From Terana coerulea (lineage: Eukaryota > Basidiomycota > Agaricomycetes > Polyporales > Phanerochaetaceae): DNA of 64,000 nt. This document shows positions 33,544 to 44,458 of the stretch, one piece after another. The notes beneath the pieces were generated by a model that had not been told where the DNA came from, ran no database searches, and saw only the letters and a list, made by a program, of their open reading frames with translations. The stretch covers positions 186,001 through 250,000 of the forward strand of contig JAKOGH010001043.1 of the NCBI GenBank assembly GCA_024811115.1, given 5' to 3'. The first letter of the stretch is position 1, and the number at the start of each line of letters is the position of its first letter. The position numbers and the translations under genes are program-made.

Positions 33544-36412
33544 ATGTCGCCCAGGCGGTCCTCGCCGACGCTCCCCGACTCCCGCTCGACGTCCCCCTAC
33601 CCCCAGGCGTCGTCCTCCTCCCGAAAGGTACGCACCCCCGCTCGCTGCCCCGCCCCCCGCCGTGCACTCACCCGCGCCAGCAATCCAAAAAGCGCGAGCA
33701 GTTCAGCGCGTGCGGCGCATGCAGAATGCGGCGGTGCGTCTGTCCATCTAGCCCGCTCGCCGTCCCCCGTGCTCACCACCCGCCCCCCCAGCGTCCGCTG
33801 CGACCTCAAGGACTTGCCCGCGTCGAGCATCGGCCAGTCCGTCTCGTGCTCCAACTGCAAGGAGCGCGGCCTCAAATGCGTGTCCGTGCCCCCGTCGCGT
33901 GCCCTGCTGCTGCCCCCACTCACTCACACCCCCCGCGCGCTGCATGCAGGGACGAGTTCGCGGAAGTCAAGGCTGTCAAGATGCTCCGGCGCGGCCGCCG
34001 CCTGCAGCAGGCAGAGTACGTCCCCTGTCCCCGACACGCGAGGCTGCGCCCCGCTGACCCTCTCGCAGGGCCGTCTACGGCAAGGTGCCGCCGGAGCAGG
34101 CCGCGCTGCGCTCGGTCACGCCCCCGCCGAGCACGATCCCCCGCCTCGCGCCCGAGTTCTTCGACTCTGCGTTCTTCTGGCGGTTTCAAATCCAGCGTGA
34201 GTGACCCGCGCGGCGGCCTTCCGCCTCTCCGCGGCCGCCCTGGAGCTCACGGTTTATCTGACATGCCAGGGCCCATCCTCGAGCCGCTCGAGTTCCGGGA
34301 GCGCTACCTGCAGTTCATCAAGGGCGCGCCGGACGCGCTGCAGGTGCCGGGCCAGCTGCTCGCGATGGCGCTCGTCGTCTGGGCGGCGAGCTTCGGCGTG
34401 AACGAGTACGGGGCGGAGGACCCGCAGGAGCACCCGGCGGACACGCGCGGGCGCAAGGAGGCGATCCACGAGATGCTGCACGAGCTGCTCTACCTCGTCG
34501 ACCTGCACGGCATCCTCCGCAAGGCGTCCTGGGACGGCGTGCGCCTGCTGCTGCTTCTGCTGCCTCTCACTCAGGGTAGGGCTTCCCATCTCGCTCCGTG
34601 TGCCTGCCTTGTTCACGTTCTGCAGAGATCCAGCCGCCCTTGGATCGATTGGTGGGAACCGCCGCTATCTGCGTTCTGCTCTGCTATCGCGCTCACACGT
34701 CCCCCCGTTAGGTCATGTACGAGGCGACGCTGAGCCAGGTGTACAATTTGTGCAGCGTCGCCGCCGCGACGAGCGTGAACAGCGGCCAGGGCGAGTTCAT
34801 CGACGCCCTCGTGCGCGCGCGGGTGTACTGGTACGCGCACATTGTCGACGGCGTGACGAGCGGACTCCGCGGTGGCCGCTTGTGGCTGTGAGTGCCTGCC
34901 TGCCCTCCTCGGACCAACGCCGCTCACCCGTCCCTTCTCGCACGTGCAGCTCCGACGAGGACCTGGCGACATTCGAGGGCTCGCTGCCCGTGCGGACAGA
35001 CACCTCGCCCGGCTGCGCGATCTACGTCTTCACCTTCCGCTACGTCGCCGTCCCGCTGCGTATCTCCTCGGTGTGCCGGATCATCCACGCCGCGCTGACG
35101 GGCCCCCAGGCGCGGCGCAGCGAGGGCGTCAAAGAAGACCTGCTGCAGGAGGCCTGGAGCCGCCTCGATCGGTGCTGGCAGGAGCTGGACGAGCTCAGGC
35201 AGGTCGGCACGGCGGACATCATCGAGGTCGAGGACATGGAGCGCTTCATCCACGGCTGGCAGGTGCGTCCCGCGCTTGGCCCCCACCGTCGGCGGTTTCT
35301 CACATGGCTCTCTTCTCCCGCGTAGATATTCATCTTCGAGTGCCGTGAGTGACGGGCGTGGTCCGGCGGGGAAGGGACTAATATCAGATTTCTTCCTAGA
35401 TAATGTCATCCGCGAGGCGCTCAAGAGCAAGCTCGCCGCGCCGCCGTCGCCGGTGCAGGCGCAGGGCGCAGAGCCCCCGCCCGGCGGGCTCGTGACGCGG
35501 CGCGAGGGCCTCGCGCACCTGCACGAGAAGGCGCAGGCGCGGTGCACGGCGGCGGTGCGCGACGTCGTCGCCGTGATCACGCGCAACCTCGGCACGTCCT
35601 TCTTCCAGTACGACGCCGCGCTCGTGCGCGACGGCTGCTTCTTCGCCGCGTTCCTGCTCGCGGGCGCGCCCGGCGCGGCGGGCGCGGACGTCGAGGCGTG
35701 CCTCCAGGCGCTGCACGAGATGCGCTGGGTGTTCGCGAAGAGCGAGGAGCGGATGCACACGGTGCAGATGGTCTGGCACAGCCGCGTCCAGCAGGCCCGC
35801 GGCACCCATCCCAATGCGCAGGGGCGCACCGCGAGCGCGAGCCCCGTGCTCGACGGCGCGCACGCGTTCGTGCCCGACGGCGGTGCGGCGGCGGCGTATG
35901 CGCGCAAGCTGCCGTCGCGCGCGCTCACGATGCCGACGCTCTCGATCCCCACTGGCTCGGTCGCGCGCCCGCCGTCAGGCCCCAGCACGGGAGCCTCGCA
36001 GGACGGCAGCTGGCCGCCGCTGCTCCCGCCCGACGGGCACGCGCCGCGGACCTCGCCCGGCACGTCATCGCGCACGCCGCCGTACCTCGGCTCGCCCGAG
36101 CTCGTGGGACTCGCGCGCGCCGCCGCGCCGCCGAAAACGGGCCTGGTGGCACCGCCGTCGCTCCTGCTGCCCGCGGTGGACGCACGGCCGCTGGCGGACG
36201 CGCGGTACTACTACGCGCAGTACGGGTACGCGGGCGAGGCGGCGGGCGGCGGCCCGTTGCCGCTGCCGGCGTACCAGGGCGCGGCGTACCCCGCGGACGG
36301 GGGCGTGTCGTTTGCGAACGCGGCGATCGCGCAGGACGGCGGGATGCTCCCGTCCTCGAGCGGCGGGGACCCTAAGGACGCGAGCCGGTACGTTCCAGAC
36401 CGGTACTACTGA
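33544..36412 (+). CDS. Zn2Cys6 fungal-specific transcription factor
   Basis: This is a nuclear binuclear zinc cluster regulator. The start is MSPRRSSPTLPDSRSTSPYP at 33544. The cluster is split over introns: ACGACRMRR, then VRCDLKDLPASSIGQSVSC and SNCKERGLKCV, six cysteines with a long loop between the two halves. EFAEVKAVKMLRRGRRLQQA follows as a basic linker. The fungal transcription factor homology region includes FFDSAFFWRFQIQ, PILEPLEFRERYLQFIKGAP, LLAMALVVWAASFGVNEYG, EMLHELLYLVDLHGILRKAS and LVMYEATLSQVYNLCSVAA. A long Pro/Ala/Tyr-rich tail ends RYVPDRYY. The cluster and early domain order resemble xylanase-regulator-like (XlnR-type) proteins, which would suit a wood-decay fungus, but that is only a suggestion. 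About ten exons. Confidence 0.85.
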
Positions 36413-37976
36413 GCGCACAATTATTTTTCCAATCTACCTACCACGCATGTCTGCCTCCTCGTTTTTTCTCGTTTTGTATGTGTGTGTTTTCCGTCTCTCT
36501 TTGCTCGGTCAGGCTGCTTCTCTCCCTCATCACGGACTCATGCTTTGCTGGCTACATGTTGTACTTGCTTTGACACCGCACATCTCGGACATATACACGC
36601 CCTAGACCGCCCCGTTGCTCTCTTGCTGCCTCCGTGCTGCGAGCGCGCCTAGCGTACCCCGCACCCTGTATATTCTAGAACATTAGGAACCTACGCCGTA
36701 ATGGAGACCGTCTAGTCGGCGGTGGCCCTCCCCCTCGCGATTTCCTGATGTGCTGCTGCGTCTCCCGCGCCGTTCCTGGTGACGGCAGACGACGCTTCGG
36801 CCGCCCTTCGTACAAGGAGCGGCGCAAGGGGCGTGTGCGTGCCGCGAAGCGTAGGCTCCGATTCATATGGCCATATGAAACTCCAATGCACGCGATGGGG
36901 GATAAATTCAGGAGGTGGTGGTTCTTTGCACACCGAGGCGAAGCGCTACGCCGGTCAGTTGTGTACCTTACGGCTATGGCGACAATCTGCACCGATCTGA
37001 ACAAGCTCAACGACAGCCGTCGCGTGCGGGAAGCTGGCTCGCACGGAACGGAGCGCGGGCCCCTGCCAGACCACAGAAAAAACAGACACGGCGATGTCGT
37101 CTAGATAGCGTTGCCGTGATCGCCAGCGCGTGCGCGGGAGATGCCAGCCTGATCCCCGCGGGCGAGCCTGACCCTGCACAGGCCAGAGTGTGTGCACCGC
37201 TGCAAGGCCTGCTCACGGGATCGCGGGGCCCAATCCGTGGTGGGTTGCGGCCAGGGCGGGCGCGAGGAACGTTTATCCGACATTCCTAGCCCAAGTGCAA
37301 TGCATCATCCCGCGGCCTTCTGTTCGGTAGCCAGAAAGCATAACGGCCACGCGCTGCCTGCAACGCTAATAGCCACGCCTGCGAGGCTGCCCGGCGCGCC
37401 CCACCGGTCGAGACCGCCCCCGGGAGCTCCAGGACATGCACTATGTCTGAACCTACTTGTCTAGATGGAACAGTGCCAGTGGCAGCGGGTGGAGCGGTGC
37501 AGGCAGGGGCGATCTGAGCGGTCGCCCAGGAACGCGGACGTGAATCTGGCACACAGCGGCCCACCGCGGCCTCGCCCCGCTGAGGCACGCGGAAGAACAA
37601 GAGAGTGCGGAGGGACTTGGGGAATCAGGCGCGCGGGGGTGGCGACAGAGCGCCGTACCAGGCACATACATACCGTAACCACGCTCTGGGCCCTGCAAGC
37701 AGCGGCTTCTTGTCCACCGTCCCGCTCGCCGCATCGTCGGGCATCGTCCCTGCGGCGCGAGCGCATCCGGCTAGCCCCGGAGGCCCACGCCACGCACGGG
37801 CTCCGTCGTGCGCGGGCGGAAGCGCGTGCCTGCCCGCGTGGCCGCTTCGGGACGATCGACGGCGGCGGCGGGCTTGGCCTGGGACAAGGTTCTGTCACGC
37901 TGCGCGCCTCCCTTCGTCGCGTGGCGCTGCTCCGTCCGTCTGGTGCGCAGTGGCCTGCTCTCTACCACCACCAGCC
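36413..37976. other. Intergenic region without a recognised gene
   Basis: This 1.56-kb stretch lies between the transcription factor and the zinc-ribbon gene. An ATG frame at 36748-37104 (+, 118 codons, containing FIWPYETPMHAMGDKFRRWW) is open but unrecognised and unspliced. Longer frames around 37460-37900 on both strands are GC-driven. A perfect 18-bp palindrome lies at 36862-36879. Confidence 0.4.
36862..36879. repeat. Perfect 18-bp palindrome
   Basis: TTCATATGGCCATATGAA is its own reverse complement. It could be a binding site for a dimeric regulator, or chance; it is about 1.1 kb upstream of the zinc-ribbon gene. Confidence 0.45.
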
Positions 37977-38601
37977 ATGTTCTGTGCGTGCATCCCGCCT
38001 TCTGTACAGCGCACGCTCACTTGCTGACTTGCTCCTAGTTTGCATCCCTATCGCCTGTATGTTCTCTTGCAATAGTCTGGTTGCCGGCTTAGGGCGGCCG
38101 CCCGCGCTCACGCTGCATGCCAGTTGGCTGCCAGACCCGCATCAAGCCTACGGGGGACCTGACCCCGCGCGTATGCCCCCGATGCCACAACGGCGAGTCG
38201 TCCTTGTATTCCTGCGCCGCCTGGCGCGATCCTCACGCCCCGCCTGTACAGCCGCGGTGCAGTCTGCAAAGTCACGAATGTGGTTTGAGCTGTGCTTCGT
38301 GCCCCTGGTGCCCTTGAACTCCGAAGCGCATCTGGGTCTGCCCTGTGTGTCAGTGGACCATGCCTATCGCCGGAGGGGTGAGCGTCCGTGTCGCCTGCTG
38401 GCCCCCGCCCCCGCGCTGACCGCACACCGATGCAGCTGGCAGCCGCAGGTCGCGGGTGAGATGCCTCTCTCTCCGCAGCAGGGCGGCTTCATGAGCCCCC
38501 AGGCCTTCCAGGCGGGGTACCAGCCGGCGTACCCGCCGGGTGCGGGATACCAGCCGGGAAACCAGCCTGGGTACACCGAGGCGGCGCGCAAGCAGATGTA
38601 G
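37977..38601 (+). CDS. Zinc-ribbon (zf-ribbon_15-like) small protein
   Basis: This is a conserved small fungal protein with one zinc ribbon. Its function is not known to me. Splicing from the ATG at 37977 gives MFFCIPIAFGCQTRIKPTGD and LTPRVCPRCHN, then AAVQSAKSRMWFELCFVPLV and KRIWVCPVCQW. The two CxxC pairs (CPRC, CPVC) would bind zinc. The C-terminal exon is Gly/Pro/Tyr-rich (FMSPQAFQAGYQPAYPPGAG, GYQPGNQPGYTEAARKQM) and ends at 38601. The first exon holds only ATGTTCT. The third intron (38193-38251) starts GCGAGT, a GC-AG intron. One extra base at about 38321-38324 shifts the frame between PLVPLNS and KRIWVC. The last exon and 3' flank appear to have seeded the tandem array that follows. 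Confidence 0.82.
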
Positions 38602-40455
38602 CCGCCGGGCTCACACGGCGGGCTGCCTCCGCTGCGCTCTGCACCACCATCTCGAATATGCGACGAACCCATGTAGCTATGTCAACTTCACTCCGCTGAA
38701 CTGTATCTATAATATGCCTATGCGACTGCCATCTCGGGGTTCGTGCGTTGGCCGGGGCACACAGAGTCTGGTCCTCTGTTGGCACGATGAGGCTACGACA
38801 GCGCAAGTAAGTATATTCACCGGACTCACATGGCGCTCTTCATTTGCTGGGCCCTGCACCAACATCTCGACCGTCCGTATGTGTCATGTCGCCGTTCTGT
38901 TTTCATTGCGCTGAACTGTATCCATAACATGCCTATGTGATTGCCATCTCGACGTGTGCGTGTTGACTTCACGAGCCGCAACCCTTGCCAGGCCGGGCAC
39001 CGGCCGGGAAATCACTTGGAGTACGATGAGACTACGTGCAACTAAATATAATAGCCGGACTCACACAATGGTCTACCTCCGCTGCGTTCTGCGCCTTCTA
39101 TCTTCACTGTGCTGGAAACTGTACCCATAATATGCCTATGCGATTGCCATCTGAGCGTGTGCGTGTCAGCTTCATGAATCGCCACGCTTGCCGGGCAGGG
39201 CATAAACCACCCTGGATACGCTGCGTTTACGTGCAAGCGAGTGTAATCACCGGACTCACACAGCACACTCTGCGTTGCGCCCCGTACCGACGTCTCGACT
39301 ATTCGACGGAGCCATGTAGCCGCTCTATTTTCGCTGCGCAGAACCGTGTCTATAATATGCCTATGCGATTTCCATCTCGATGTGTGCGTGCTGGCTTCAT
39401 GGGTCACAACGCGCACCAGGCAGGGCACCAGCCGGTAAATCACCGTGGGTGCGCTGAGACTGCGCGCAAGTAAATGTAGTCGCCGGACTCACAGGATAGC
39501 CTGTCTCCGCTACCTTCCGCACCAACGTTTCGAATATAATTCAATGGAGCCATGTAGCGATTCTAGTATGCCTATGCGAATGCCATCTCAGTGTTGGCGC
39601 GTTGGCCGTGCCACAGAGTCTGTTCTTCTGCGAGCGTACTGACCGAGAATTTACCCTTGGCACAGTGAGGCTACTAAGCGCAAGTAAATGCATTCACCGG
39701 GCTCGCACGACGCTCTCCCTTCGCTGCGCCCTGCACCAACATCTCGACTATCCGAAGGAATCGTGTCGCCGTTCTATTTCTATGGCGACGAACTGTATCC
39801 ACAATATACCTAGGCGATTGCATCTCAATGTAGGTGTGTTGGCTTTGTGAGCTGCAGTGCTAGGCAGGGCACTAGCTGGGATTGAACCACCTCGGGTGTG
39901 GTGAGACTACGCGCTGGTGAATGTAATCGCTGGACTCACACGATAGGCTGCTTCCGTTGCGCTCTGCAGCAACGTCTCGAATATTCGACGGAGCCGTGTA
40001 GCTGTTCTGTCCTCACTGCGTTGAACTGCATGTATAATACGCCTATGCGATTGCCACCTCAATAGTGATACTTGCGTGCTGGCCGTGGCGCACAGGGTCT
40101 GTCCTTCTGCTGATGGACTGTCCTCATCTGCCGTTACTAGCCACCCGCCCCTCCCTGACCGCTCGTCTCCTGAGCTGCCAGCCGCCAGCCGCCGGTGAGG
40201 TCCACTTTACTCTCCGCCGCCGCACGGGTTCATGAGTCGTAATGCCTGCCAGCCAGGGTACCCTGGCACCCTGAGGCTACGTACAAGGGAGGTAATCACC
40301 GCACTCACACGACACAAGTTCTTCCCTCGCTGCGCCCTGTGCCAACATTTGGAGTATTCCACGGAGTCAGGTAACCATTAAATTTTCACCGCGCTGAACT
40401 GTATCTCTGATACGCCTACGGGACTGCCATCTCAGTACTTGTGTGTGCGCCGTGC
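38590..40455. repeat. Tandem array of eight diverged ~200-240 bp units
   Basis: Eight copies of a unit starting near GACTCACAC and centred on GCCTATGCGATTGCCATCTC lie head-to-tail. The core occurs at about 38716, 38931, 39134, 39359, 39570, 39808, 40041 and 40414, giving spacings of 215, 203, 225, 211, 238, 233 and 373 bp. Several units also contain a decayed copy of the last codons of the zinc-ribbon gene; 39398-39475 still reads like GFMGHNAHQAGHQPVNHRG followed by ETARK and a stop, compared with GFMSPQAFQAGYQP...TEAARKQM in the gene. The array therefore appears to derive from that gene's terminal exon plus its 3' flank. No long frame spans it. Confidence 0.85.
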
Positions 40456-42232
40456 CAGACACGCGCTGATGGCCACCGTCAGCACGGCTCCAAAGACAAC
40501 GCCACCCGCGGCAGCGACCGCGCAGATGCTGCCGGACGAGAGCCCGTGCGTCTCCCGCGAAGGGTGCGCGAGCACGGGCACCGGCGGCGTGCCGTCGTCG
40601 CCGCGCTCGATCCGGAAGTTGTGCAGCGCGGCGGCGGGGTCGGTGAGCCCCCGCAGGCCGATCATGGGCGCGTGCGTCGTGTTCCCTGCGTGGTGGACGA
40701 CGTAGACATTCTAACGACGGGCGTGTCAGCACCGAGTAATTCATAATTGAACCAACGCCGTATGCCCGTGCGCCACCGCAGCGCAACAAGGAAGACATGC
40801 TGATATTAAAAAGAGGTCATGGCTGAACTTACGCGGAGGAACGTGTCCCCTAGAAGCCAATCGCCCGAAGACACCTGGGAGAAGACGGGGCCGGCAGTGA
40901 GCATCGCGGGTGCGTCTGCGTGCAGACAGCGGGAATATACGCACGTCGTCGTTCGCCTGCACGCCGCCCATGCACCACTCGCCGTCGGCGCCGCCCGCGC
41001 GCCAGCTCAGGTCCGCGGGGTCCACGAAGTACTCGCGCGCGCTCGCGCCCTCACCGAGCGTGAGCCCGAGCACCGCGCCGCGGTCGCAGCGCACCTGCCA
41101 CCCGCCGTCCGCCGCCTCGCGCGCCCCGCCGACGGACTGCCAAAATCGCGCGACGTCGGCGGACGGCCCGAGGACGAGCGTCGTGCCCGTGTCGAAGACC
41201 GCGATCGGCGCCGCCGCGCCGCGCACGCGCGTCGGCGAAAGCGTAAAGTTGGTATGATTAATGCTCATGCCCTGCAGCGGCATCTTCCAGTAGTCATACA
41301 CGTGCTGCGCGGCGGGGTACACGGGCGTGTACGTCAAGTCCACCGAGGAGTTCGCGAAGGCGGGGTCGAGCTCGCCGACGGTGAAGGACGAGCCATCAGG
41401 GTCCCTGCCCAGCTGGATGGCGAAGTACCGGTCGGGCTCCGCAAACGGGGACAGCAGATTTTCGAGGAGCGTCCGCCCGGCGCTGCCGGGGATTGCGGCC
41501 TCGAGAGGGAAAAGACAGCCCAAGGATGCCGCTATTCCCCGTCGAGCTGAGCCCCAGCCCGTCCGTCGCGTTCGCCAGCGCTGCCCCCCGCGATGGTGAG
41601 CTCCCGAAAAATCCGTATCAGAGTTCGAAGCCCGGCGTGCTCACCGAAGGCCTGGGAGAGGATCTCGAAGCGGCCCAGGTTGACGTTCTCCGTGCCCACG
41701 ACGCCGGAGACCGCACCCAGCAGATAATTGAGCTCAAAGTCGGTCGCCGACAGCGTCAGGTTTGACGTCGCCTCGTACTTGGGGATCCCGCTGCAGTCCT
41801 TCTCCGTGCAATTGGACGACGCAACCCACTGTGCCGGGGTGAGTAGCCGTACACGGACGGAGCGCACATAGCAGCGGCACGTACGAGGTCTGAGGAGCCT
41901 GTATCGAGCAGGACTTGGAAGGCCTGTGAGCCAATGCTGTCATTGGCAGTCAGCATAGTGCCCGGATCTGGTGCAACGGTTACGTACGCCATTTGGGCCA
42001 GGTAGGCGCTGCCAGGCGCGACAGGAAACATCAGCAGTGCGCGGGTGTAATGGAACTTTGGCGGCGCAACTCACAAGCCATGCACGTCGGAGATGGAGAC
42101 GTTCGTGGTGAATAAGCTAGGCGGAGATGCCTGCTGGCGGGGCACGCGCAGGAGGGGGATGGCCTGGCCCAGGGCCACGGGCAGAAGGCCGCAGAAGAGC
42201 AGGAAGAGGAGTGTATCGCGCCGCCTCAGCAT
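40432..42232 (-). CDS. Membrane-anchored aspartic protease (pepsin family)
   Basis: This is an A1-family acid endopeptidase. The start is MLRRRDTLLFLLFCGLLPVA at 42232, a signal peptide ending VALGQ. The first catalytic motif is VLLDTGSSDLW (split by an intron), the flap region includes YLLGAVSGVVGTENVNLGRF, and the second catalytic motif is PIAVFDTGTTLVLGPS. GDWLLGDTFLRNVYVVHHAG is the conserved C-terminal lobe end. A hydrophobic segment (SGSICAVAAAGGVVFGAVLT...AISACLARRTHKY) near the stop is probably a membrane anchor, so the enzyme may sit at the cell surface or vacuole. At 41510-41513 an A4 run (+ strand) shifts the frame between GILGLSFP and LEAAIPGSAGRTLLENLL. The last codons overlap the end of the tandem array. 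Confidence 0.9.
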
Positions 42233-42807
42233 GTCGGCGAAGGGATAGTGCGAGAGCAAAGCGGGAGCCCTCCGCACCTCTTTTCCTAGTCCGGAGGCTG
42301 ACCTGGAAGCCGACTGAAGATTTCCAAGTGAACCAACGGACCAGAACAAAATGTCGAAGGCTTCTGCGCTCGCAACATCCTGTACAGTGTGGGCCACCTC
42401 CGCCGCAGGACGTGCAGGCACGACGGGCTTTCACCGTTCGCCTTTTTTAAGCACCCGTTGGCTTCAAGTAGCCGTTGACGCGCACGGGCATGCAAACAGT
42501 TCAGTAGACTTCTCTGCATACGTAAGGTGCTGCTAATCCACTCACATGGTGTTCTCGGACGCCTCAGGCGTTGCGCCGCTCGCTGTGCCCGCCGTCGTCG
42601 CGGCTGAGCTCGCCGCACTGGTCGTCGTTGGCTGATCGTGCCGAGTGACGGGGTTGTCGGGGTCAGCGCGCGCCAAAGACACGCGTCACTGCCACCGCCC
42701 CATTCACCTGTCGCTTTACCCTTGTTCGCCTCGCACCTCCAACGTCCTCCTCCGCCCACGACCCCTTCCGCCCAGCGACCTCACCACCCCCGCCCGTGAC
42801 GCTCATC
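42233..42807. other. Divergent intergenic region, protease/YPT1
   Basis: This 575-bp gap holds two promoters. Open frames on both strands (for instance one with RACTSCGGGGPHCTGCCERR on the minus strand) lack splice support and family resemblance. Confidence 0.4.
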
Positions 42808-43915
42808 ATGCACACCTCCGAGTACGACTACCTCTTCAAGCTGCTCCTCATCGGCGACTCCGGCGTCGGCAAGGTGCGTCGCTGGCCGCGCTCTGCACGC
42901 CGCCGCCTCGTGCGCTGACCCGTTTGCCACCCCCGTCTGTGCACAGTCGTGTCTCCTGCTCCGGTTTGCGGACGACACGTACACCGAGAGCTACATTAGC
43001 ACCATCGGCGTCGACTTCAAGATCCGCACCATTGAGCTCGAGGGCAAGACCGTCAAGCTCCAGATTGTACGTCGGCCCGAAGGGCATCGGAGACACGGCC
43101 ACAGCTGCAGTTCGTTCGGTGACGCATAAAAAGTGTGCTACGTATGAACGGATGAGGCCCTTCACTTGCTAGGATCCTAGCGTATGCTGCTCGAACGAGC
43201 TGCAGCTGCAGCCCTATCTTTGTCGTCCGCAGCTATCATAAGTTGACTAACATGATCTTTCTCCTTCCTTAGTGGGACACTGCAGGTCCGTCACCTTGTC
43301 AATGGCAAGCAATATTAACCACTCATACCTTACAATAGGACAGGAACGTTTCCGTACCATCACCAGCTCATACTACCGTGGCGCACACGGTATCATCGTC
43401 GTATATGACGTGACCGACAACGGTGCGTCTCACCTCAGTGGCATTTTGGGCCGAGACTGACGCTGTGACCAGACACGTTCACCAACGTGAAGCAGTGGCT
43501 GCAGGAGATCGACCGATATGCGTCGGAAGGCGTGAACAAGCTCCTGGTCGGCAACAAGTCCGACTTGACGAACAAGAAGGTCGTAGAGTACAGCGCGGCA
43601 AAGGTGGGACACACGGCATAGCCAAGCTTGGATGGAAGGCTGATTGTGCTCGCGCAGGAATTCGCCGACCAGCTGTCGATTCCGTTCTTGGAGACCTCCG
43701 CGAAGAATGCGACGAACGTCGAGCAGGCGTTCTTGACGATGGCCAAGCAGATCAAGGACCGGTACGCGCTCGCGTCTCTAGCATCCCTTCGCAATATCGC
43801 TAATTAGGCCTCGTGCAGCATGGGATCCACCTCAACAACCACCGGCACGGGCAAGTCGACGACGATCACGCCCGGCCAGACCGTCCAGCAGAACCAGTCT
43901 GGCGGGTGCTGCTAA
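42808..43915 (+). CDS. YPT1: Rab1/Ypt1 small GTPase
   Basis: This GTPase controls ER-to-Golgi transport and autophagosome formation. It cycles between cytosol and Golgi membranes. The start is [17 protein letters not shown] at 42808. All G motifs are present: GDSGVGKSCLLLRF, the effector loop [45 protein letters not shown] and [14 protein letters not shown]. The C-terminus QSGGCC carries the double cysteine for geranylgeranylation. Seven exons; the third intron (about 43068-43271) is unusually long at roughly 200 bp, while the others are near 50-80 bp. No frame break was seen. Confidence 0.97.
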
Positions 43916-44458
43916 GCAGCCACGTAATGTTCCCGTATGATACCTCGAGTTGGCCGCGCCGTGTCCGCCGCTGCGCGTCTGGGGCGACGGCGTCCTGGTG
44001 CGGAGTGCTTGCTTTCCCCTAATCTATGCGTACAGTGATCCTGCAATTGTTCTGGACCTTTCACCTTGCCGTATCAATAGTCTTTCATGAGTCACTGGGT
44101 GCGGCCGCCGTGTCCTACTCAATATATGACCCTGCACATTCGTCCACCGCCGTTACGCGTGCGTGCTAAAGCGGCAACGTGGTCTGTATCTTGGGGCCTG
44201 CCGCCGCTTCGTGGTGGGTTCGCCGTTCGCGGGGACTTCAACGCTGTGAGCCTAAACTAGAAATGTATGCGTTCACGCGCGGGGACTTGTTCAGTCGCGT
44301 CATTGGGCTGCAGAGCCCGAGCTTCACCCTTCAGGCAAGCTTCAGTTTCAGGACCCGTCAAATAGGCCGACTGGTCCTGATCGCGTTATCGCACCCCGTT
44401 CCCGCTCTCTCTCACTACTCTCATCTCTAGCATCCACCCGACTCACTTACTCCAAGCC

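Noticed and set aside
37465..38601. 378-codon plus-strand frame ending at the zinc-ribbon stop
   Set aside because: Only the last part is coding. The family sequence is recovered from several frames by splicing from 37977, not from the long unspliced frame.
39865..39900. GGGATTGAACC, resembling a tRNA T-arm on the reverse strand
   Set aside because: It lies in one array unit only. No acceptor stem, D-arm or anticodon arm can be folded around it, and sister units lack the motif.
38590..40455. Regular repeats considered as a CRISPR array
   Set aside because: Units are over 200 bp, diverged throughout and eukaryotic in context; there are no short identical repeats with unique spacers.
42286..42759. 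Minus-strand frame with CTSCGGGGPHCTGCCERR considered as a zinc cluster
   Set aside because: Cysteine spacing does not fit a Zn2Cys6 cluster, no downstream domain follows, and it lies between two divergent starts.
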